Below, piece after piece: positions 57,346-64,000 of a DNA stretch of 64,000 bases (position 1 is its first letter; each line of letters starts with the position of its first letter). Under the pieces are notes generated by a model. That model was not told the origin of the DNA. It searched no databases and saw nothing but the letters and a program-made list of their open reading frames with translations. The translations under genes were made by a program, and so were the position numbers. The stretch comes from Isoetes taiwanensis (taxonomy: Eukaryota; Streptophyta; Lycopodiopsida; Isoetales; Isoetaceae): positions 43,761,203-43,825,202 of the forward strand of contig JAJEKV010000002.1 of NCBI GenBank assembly GCA_021234155.1, read 5' to 3'.

Positions 57346-58139
57346 GTAATTTTTTTGATTGGTATTTGGTGTGAAAACTAGATTAAGGTTGTATTTTTAT
57401 ATTCATTAAGGTTAATCAATATGTAATCAATGCTTAAGTTTATTTTTTTGCATGTATTTTATATTCTTGGTATTCTAATTCTAGGGTTCTTATTATGATG
57501 GCTAGCATTTAGCCTCTGATGGTGTATTCTAGGTTGGTCCTGGCCCGAAAAGCTAGGATTAGTCATAAAAATAGATTTAATGAGGTCCAACCTTGCCTTT
57601 TTACATATAACCTCTAAGTGAGATAACCTCATGGGATAAACTTTCCACAATTTGTTTTATATTAGGGAAGGGTATTTTTGGTATGGTTTGGACTATGATT
57701 TGAATATAGTATTGTATTGATATTCATATATTCTAATGAGAATCAATGAGTGACAAACTCTATACCGAAAAAAGGTACATTTCCTACATCATTTAACCTA
57801 GCAGGAAGCACTATACAAAAACTAGTTTTCGGCCGGAAAATATGAAGAACCCTATGGTTTTTAGGTAAACTTCCTGAGAAATTTATTTCATATTAGAAAT
57901 TCTTGATTCCAACAGGTAGAGCTGCAAGGATTCCTCGAAATTTGCCATTCTCTGGCAAGAATAAGCGGCTTATTTGGTTTGTCCATGTTTCTATTTTGGA
58001 ATTTTTTTTGGATTTTTGTGGAACATTATTTTTGTAATGGACTACAATTAGAACGCTGTGGAGATGCAAACACAATTCTTCCGCGCTACCTTACTATCAA
58101 TTGGAGCAGGATTTATTCAATCTTGTGCTAGAGGTTTAA
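57346..58139. other. No gene recognised
   Basis: AT-rich sequence; nothing supported. Confidence 0.45.
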
Positions 58140-58240
58140 GGTTTTGGCTTGGTGGGATTTCGATCTCATTTCTTGGGTTTGTTGTTCGTGGGTTCAAAGC
58201 CCACATTGACAGGGTGCAGCAGAGGTTTTCACCTTCAAAT
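58140..58240 (+). mobile_element. tRNA-derived SINE candidate 2
   Basis: A-box-like TGGCTTGGTGG (58145-58155) and B box GGTTCAAAGCC (58191-58201) within a perfect T-arm-like GTGGGTTCAAAGCCCAC. The spacing of about 35 bp is tRNA-like, but no acceptor stem is seen. Confidence 0.4.
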
Positions 58241-58444
58241 CTTCTCTGGGTATTGCCGAAATTCTAAGAAATCTGGCTACATGAGATCCCTTTATGGATG
58301 CTCTCATGCTTCAGCTGTGATTGGATTATGAACATGCTGAGGCTTATGCCTGGACGCTCACATATAACTTGGCAGGCATTCTGTAGTACTCTAATCTAGA
58401 GCAACAGGGGGGTCAGTTGATTGACATCCTCAGGACTGCAACAA

Positions 58445-60660
58445 AAAAGTGCTTTGCGAGAGGCCACCCTTACAGAAAATGTTCTACCTTCCGGACTATC
58501 ATCCTAGGACCTTCTGGCGAAAGGTGCTCAAAAAGCCAGTACATCCTATAGGGAACATCACTCCCAAGTTGTGGGGCAATTCCTGCAGCAGCTTTATGAT
58601 CCTCAGGATGCACAAGCAGTGTTACCCTTGCAGCAAGGCCAGGCGCTGGAAATTACAGAGGCAGATGTGGGCCAGGGCTTACAGCGTCTTGCCAAAAATG
58701 CCAGACCTTAATGATATGCAAGCAGAGTTGCTCAAGTGGGCAGGCCGTCTATAGTACCAGTGCTAACCGCCTTGTTCAACAAAGCGTTACAATAAGGTTT
58801 TCCCCCACAGTGGACCACTAGCAGAGTTGTTCACATCTATAATGCAGGCGATCCATACTGCCCGGGTCAGTTCTGTGTTTGCAAAACTATGAGCTGGAGT
58901 TCCTGAGTAGCAGTTGATGGCCTGAGCAGAGGCAGCAGACGTGTAGACCCTCATGCAGACGAGATTCCGGCCGCGGCACTAACCATTAGTCACATCTTGT
59001 TGAAGACAACAAAAATCGTCGACAAGACCTGTATTGCTGCTTTGTGAACTTCGCCAAGGCTTTCGACATTGTACCTCGAAAAAAGTTATGGGCAAGATTG
59101 CAAGATTGCAACAGCTGGGGATCCCTGCAAATTTGCAGAATGTAGTATACAGGCTATATGAGACATGTTCAGGCCGGTCGCAACTGACAGCCCAACCATT
59201 CGATAGTAGTATCGGGGTCCGTCGGGGATGTCCTTTGTTTTATATTGATCACTTGGAGAGTTGTCTTGCTGACAATGGGGGCGATAGAGCTCATCTCCTA
59301 CACCGGATCACTAGGCAGCTAATATATGCTGATGATGTGGACCTCCTAGCTTATACTCCAGCAGACATGCAGCACCATCTCGATCAGACACATTCTGCCA
59401 GACGACTGATATGCATGTCAACTTGGCCAAGATTAAGGCCCAGAGATGCCACTTAATGTAAAAGGGATACGCCATGTGCAAGGAAGGGGTCAGCAAAAAC
59501 CTGTTCATATACACCTTATCTAAGGTCCAAAAAACCCCTTTCCATATGAGATACGTCACTAGATGACCCTAAAAAACTCCCTTCCCGTATGTATTCGTAC
59601 GCTTTAGGCTCGAGAAAAACTCCATATTGTCCACTCACATGTTATGCATGGTATACACTATCCACGGGGACTAAGGTGGTCCTCATATCATCCTCACATC
59701 AACCAAGGGCCTTCTCCTCCAGTTACCGGAAGGGCAAAATGTGGAAGTGGCACCCACCTACAAATATTTGGGAGTGGAGTTTCCTTCTACTATGCACTGG
59801 GATATCTCCATCTTGCTACAAGCGACAGCGAGCTAGAAGGCACTATATGTAATGCAGAACAACAGTAACAGAGCAGATCTATATGATTGGGCCCATTAGT
59901 CGCACCTGTTCAGGGTCTTGGTGGAGCCTGTCCTTTTATGCAGGGTCGAAGTCTGGGGCCCCGTGGTGTCCCTCACTACATGACTTAGACAGGTGCAAAA
60001 AGCCTTCTTAGCATGGGCACTAGAGGTGAAGTCTATGGTCCCATATCAAATCCTATTTCAGGAGCCCCTACTGAGGGCGGCTCTTGATCACCACATCATC
60101 TACTTTCAGATGGTGATCACTGTGGATGATGCCCGTCTCCCTAACTTGGCATATACCGTGGCAATGGGACCGTAGTGCCACAAGATCTACTGGAAGGAAA
60201 AGCGAGCTCAATGGCTCGTCGGATGGAATGTATAGGAGCACAGGTGCATGCAGGTGCACACAGAGGCAAATTGCCATAGCTTGAGGCGATACCTTGACGT
60301 TTACTTCCTTGGCAAGCTCTTGGATGCCAATGCCCTTGAACAGGCTATGACTACACATTACCAGTGCCACATAAATCCCACATTGGAACAGGGTTCGCAA
60401 CGCTACCTGTGTACCCATCTGCCCATGAAAAAATGCAGACTCATTGCTTCGATACACACAGATGCACACCATCTCCGATTTGGGACAGGCAGATAGATTC
60501 GGGAGCCATGCCAGGGCAGACTTTATCGATGCTGCCAAATGAGAGCTGTTGAGGATGAATGCCATACCCTCCAAAGCTGTCTAGCGTATGATCAAATTCA
60601 GGACACGCTATGCTAAGTTGGCCAGGCCCGGTCAATTGCTACATGTAATATTGAGCACGG
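58445..60660 (+). mobile_element. Decayed LINE retrotransposon (reverse transcriptase and C-terminal zinc region)
   Basis: Reverse transcriptase blocks in order: FVDFAKAFDIVPRKKLW (split by frame, about 59045), LQQLGIPANLQNVVYRLYE, then GVRRGCPL (about 59218). YADD of the active site is at 59325-59336, and YKYLGVEFPS at about 59760. Near the end, HHLRFGTGR and AVEDECHTL..CLAYD (60470-60590) match the Cys/His-rich C-terminal segment of plant LINEs. At least five frameshifts or stops. The N-terminal endonuclease was not identified; the element may be 5'-truncated near 58445. No poly(A) tail was located. Confidence 0.8.
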
Positions 60661-61612
60661 ATTTAGTGCGGATGCTGGGATCATACCTTCAGAAGGTCAT
60701 GGATGTGTGAGATCAGCTATGCCCTCGGACACTCATCTGACTTGTATATATTTCATGATATGTCTATCTGTACAGTTTGACAACACCTTTATTATTACCA
60801 TGGCTTTTCCCTCGAAACCACTTCGGGACAATATTAAGTTTACTGCGCTCTTTCATTGGGTCCCATAGGCCGATTGGTCTCTGTGGATAATTCTAATCTA
60901 TTCTATTCTATTGTGATGAGCGGCTGTAGCTGGAGGCTCGACCAAAATTTGCTAAGCTTGTAGCATACACGATGCCTCCACAGCAACCGTTTCTCAATAG
61001 CCAGCACAAACAGCGGCAAATCCTATTCTAATTTAATTTGTTCTGGAAGCTTCGAAGGCCTCAGCCCGCCAGAAGGGTCTATTGGTTTTGGAGGAACATG
61101 AAAATGCACAAGAAAAGGCTATAGTTTATGTCAATGGTTATGTTTGATAGCTTGAAAATGATTTTGCGCCATTGATGCGTGCAAGCATTTTTGCTTCTAA
61201 AAATCTGTTGGCCCTCGATTGGGAATATGAGATGGAATATCCATGCCATCATCAAGTGCTCCAATACAAATATACGTAAAATCAGGGTGCCCTAGATTCA
61301 GCCCTCTCATACAAATATACAAAAAGGCCCATTAAATGAAACAACCGTGTTCTATCATACAAACACGAGCCAGAAAATCCAGAAAATAGATGACACTCTT
61401 GGCCTCGATTGGTGCTCTACATTGTTTAAAAACAAGTTGCAAAGAGCAAAATTGGTTTTTCGGACGGCAGAGCTGTGTAATAATGTGATTTTAATATACG
61501 CTTCTCTCCACAGATATGGGGTGAACAAACATTCGCTAAAGTTTAAACTCTTCTTCAGGCGAGTCACGCCAGACCTGCTAAAAATCCAAAAAATAGTTAT
61601 GCACATTTTGGG
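60661..61612. other. No gene recognised; 3' flank of the GTPase gene
   Basis: AT-rich sequence; the short frames here have no motif. Confidence 0.45.
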
Positions 61613-62917
61613 CTAATTATAGCTTGGAATTTCGTCCCAATTGTAACCCCCAAGTTTTCCAGTTCTATACAGGTTGATCAACTTCTCAGCAACAATTTTC
61701 CGGGAATCGCGGTAGTCTTCAGATAATTTGAAAACTCTTTGCAACTCCTGCATTTGCAATCCTATTAAGCTTTCCATGCTACTTGCATCTTCAAGACAAA
61801 TGTCACAATTCAGGGCAGGTGAAGCAATGGCTCCTCTAACTTCCACTTTCACATCTTGTTCAAGGAGCCTCTGAAGGATCGTACAACATGGTAAGAGAGC
61901 TTTCTATCTTACTTCAACTTCAGAAAATTCTTTGAGAACATACCATTTCCCTCTTGGTCAAAGGCGTTTCAGGAAGCCCTAGGAATGCTTTGGCCTCTGC
62001 TTCAGCTTTCCATTTCACATGGTAACGTGAATGCTGACTGTTAAGCAAGGCTAACAAATACCGAGCAAGCCTTTCTTCCCCAATAATTTCGTCATTTATT
62101 GCTCCTTTTAAAAACATAAGCAGCAAAATTTAACCAGGCTCGTGTGGCACACTAAGATATAATATACTCCTAATGTATACCTGTTACAGCAAGTTTGAGA
62201 CCACTTTCAAGGTCAGGAATGCTCGTATGTAGCAATCCTGGAGTATCCAACATATAGATTGGTGGTGTATGACCTACCTGAAAATACTTTTTAATTTTTT
62301 GTTAAATAACATTATTTACTCCTAGTTTTCTAGTGTCAGGTCTTTGCTTACCTTGGCACTCATGATAGTCCTGGTGACACCAGGTAAGGGACCAACTTCT
62401 GATAAGGTCAACTTCTCTTGCCCTGGAATACAGGACGATAAAATGAAGACTCTACAACGGAAATAACATCAAAGCAAATTCATCCATATATATCTAACGT
62501 CTTACAAAAGAGACTCTTATTAGAGGACATTCAATTCTTTGAATATGCCGTTTTCCATGTTGATTTGTTGCTGACTTTCACAGAAACAGTGTATTTAGAA
62601 GATAGCAGACTAACTTGATATTTGATGACGACCAATTCGATGTGCTGTATTCATAAGAGCTGACTTTCCCACATTTGGAATACCCACAACCATTGTCAAT
62701 ATAGGCTTATTATAGCTTATGTGCTTTGTCAACCTCGACCGCATAATCCTCATCAACTATTAGGTAAAAAAAGACCTTAGCAGCAAATCCTGTTATCTGG
62801 AGAAAATTCAACTGAACTATTCTTGAGGCTTGAGCTTACAGATTTGACAGAGTCTTGATTGTGGCCATTAACATAAATGCATTCTGTGCCCTGTGCTTGA
62901 AAATAGCGTTCCCAATC
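61613..62917 (-). CDS. Circularly permuted GTPase, DAR/MTG1 (YlqF) family, SIN2-like; 3' six exons
   Basis: A mitochondrial-type ribosome-assembly GTPase. Exons in phase: 62917-62840, 62756-62615, 62422-62352, 62277-62181, 62104-61944 and 61870-61613. Together they encode 268 residues and a stop. G1 is GIPNVGKSA (second exon), G2 the Thr in GPLPGVTR, and G3 MLDTPGLL. The family's circular permutation puts the G4/G5 (NKxD) part before G1; here it lies upstream of WERYFQAQGTECIYVNG and was not found up to 64000, so the N-terminus (about 110 residues by comparison with SIN2) sits in exons not recognised or beyond the window. The C-terminal GEERLARYLLALLN and NLYRTGKLGGY blocks match the MTG1/SIN2 branch rather than the chloroplast one. 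The 73-bp intron at 61871-61943 is short. No disruption. Confidence 0.9.
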
Positions 62918-64000
62918 CTATGAAATAGAAAAGAAGTGGTATTGAGCATCTGCAAGTGATTAATAAACTTTAGTTGTATGGACGGCCACACCAATCCCCG
63001 TGGAATCAAATGGAAAGAGGAAATATCATGCATATCATCAAAACCTAAACCAAAAACTGCCATTTCATGAGGTAGTGCCAAATTGAAAGTATATGAATAT
63101 GGTGCTTCAAAAGCCACGCATCTATCAACCCAGCCACTTACTTTATGGGATCAAAAACCCTGAATTTTGTTCTTAAAATAAGCACCCTACTTTAACTAGT
63201 GTAATGTGATGTTGATAGCTAATCGTGCCATTGTATATAAGCGATGGCCTACTTGTTGAACCGCCAATTTTGAGGGGTGAAATATGAAGAAAAGATTGGA
63301 TCTTATGCAAATTCAAGGAAGATCTGTTAAATCAACTTTCCATCTGGTTCATACTCTTGTAGGCATTCAAATGGCTATCCTGACAATACGAAATAACCAC
63401 GAGAAAGAATATATAGTGCTCTACCCATTTACCTTCTCCTGTCCATGTTCGTACTCTTTTGCATTTCTTTTAAGCAGGAACGACATTGCATGCAACCACA
63501 ATGTCAATTATGCAACTTAGAAATGTTCCTAAGAAAGACTTTCATTTGCTAAATTAGGAGGTGTTGACCTTGTCTGATTCGGCAACATCAGACAGGAGTA
63601 ATCCACAAGCAATATTTCCAAAAGGAAGAATAAGATTCTAATGAATAAACAGGCCATCAGGTTACTCCAAAGGTAGAACAACACCCTATAGTAAACCAAA
63701 AGGCATGATGCGCTTGTGTGTTAACAACCAGTAATGCCTAATATTCAGGCTTGTGAATGGAATCATCTTGTACCACAGTCATTTAGCATTAAAAGAAAAA
63801 AGATGACATTGATGGTTAACCAGGCCCATTAAATAAAACACTACATCAGCAATTCTCTTAACGTCGCATATTAACCAGGCCCATCATCATCATCTTCATT
63901 GATGACCCACAGCCATAAATCAATCCTTATGCAATAGGCCCAACAACTTGTTACAAGAGGGTATCAAGTTCAGGCTTTACCAAATGATCAATATAAGCAT
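62918..64000. other. Upstream intron region of the GTPase gene; no exon confirmed
   Basis: The missing N-terminal exons should lie upstream on the minus strand. A weak candidate at about 63610-63570 ends DVAESDK followed by GTCAAC, but lacks the NKxD motif. Nothing else supported. Confidence 0.35.

Overview
This is nuclear DNA from a land plant. The proteins that can be read (a KUP/HAK potassium transporter, an LRR receptor kinase, a subtilase, a U-box kinase relative and a circularly permuted mitochondrial GTPase) belong to land-plant families, genes carry many GT-AG introns, and most of the window is transposon or satellite sequence. Nothing fixes the lineage further. A large repeat-rich vascular-plant genome, possibly a non-flowering one, is a guess.

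Three intact-looking host genes stand out. A nine-exon K+ transporter lies on the minus strand at 376-4409. A two-exon LRR receptor kinase is on the plus strand at 40665-44200. The 3' six exons of a DAR/MTG1-type GTPase are on the minus strand at 61613-62917. Two small unrecognised genes have believable promoters: a Cys-rich 89-residue frame at 5356-5625 and a 71-residue frame with a 5'UTR intron at 37414-37629.

The rest is accessory. 7.57-12.98 kb is a dead Copia element that cut into a coiled-coil gene. 13-17 kb holds decayed coding pieces and a minisatellite. 17.4-18.3 kb and 26.9-28.8 kb are satellites that share one 19-bp core in opposite orientations. 18.6-20.1 kb has a broken FCP1/HAD phosphatase gene. 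21.1-21.4 kb is a run of hairpins. 28.8-31.8 kb is a mosaic of inverted and direct ~812-bp modules. 33.3-34.7 kb and 38.1-38.8 kb are tandem repeats. 36.4-37.0 kb is a subtilase pseudogene.

From 45.9 to 53.4 kb there is a clear nest. A non-coding LTR element (45909 to about 52340) was split by a 4.1-kb insertion (48118-52203) flanked by an 8-bp target duplication. That insertion carries intron-containing fragments of two host genes, a U-box-type kinase and a conserved plant protein. The distal end of the LTR element then runs into a CACTA-like end.

Further on are a ~480-bp foldback element (54.5-55.0 kb), a decayed HUH/Rep-type rolling-circle endonuclease (56.1-57.1 kb) with a perfect stem-loop just downstream, two tRNA-like SINE candidates, and a decayed LINE (58.4-60.7 kb). 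The HUH remnant is the most unusual item: all three catalytic motifs can be read, and it resembles Rep-type transposons (Replitron-like) rather than Helitrons.
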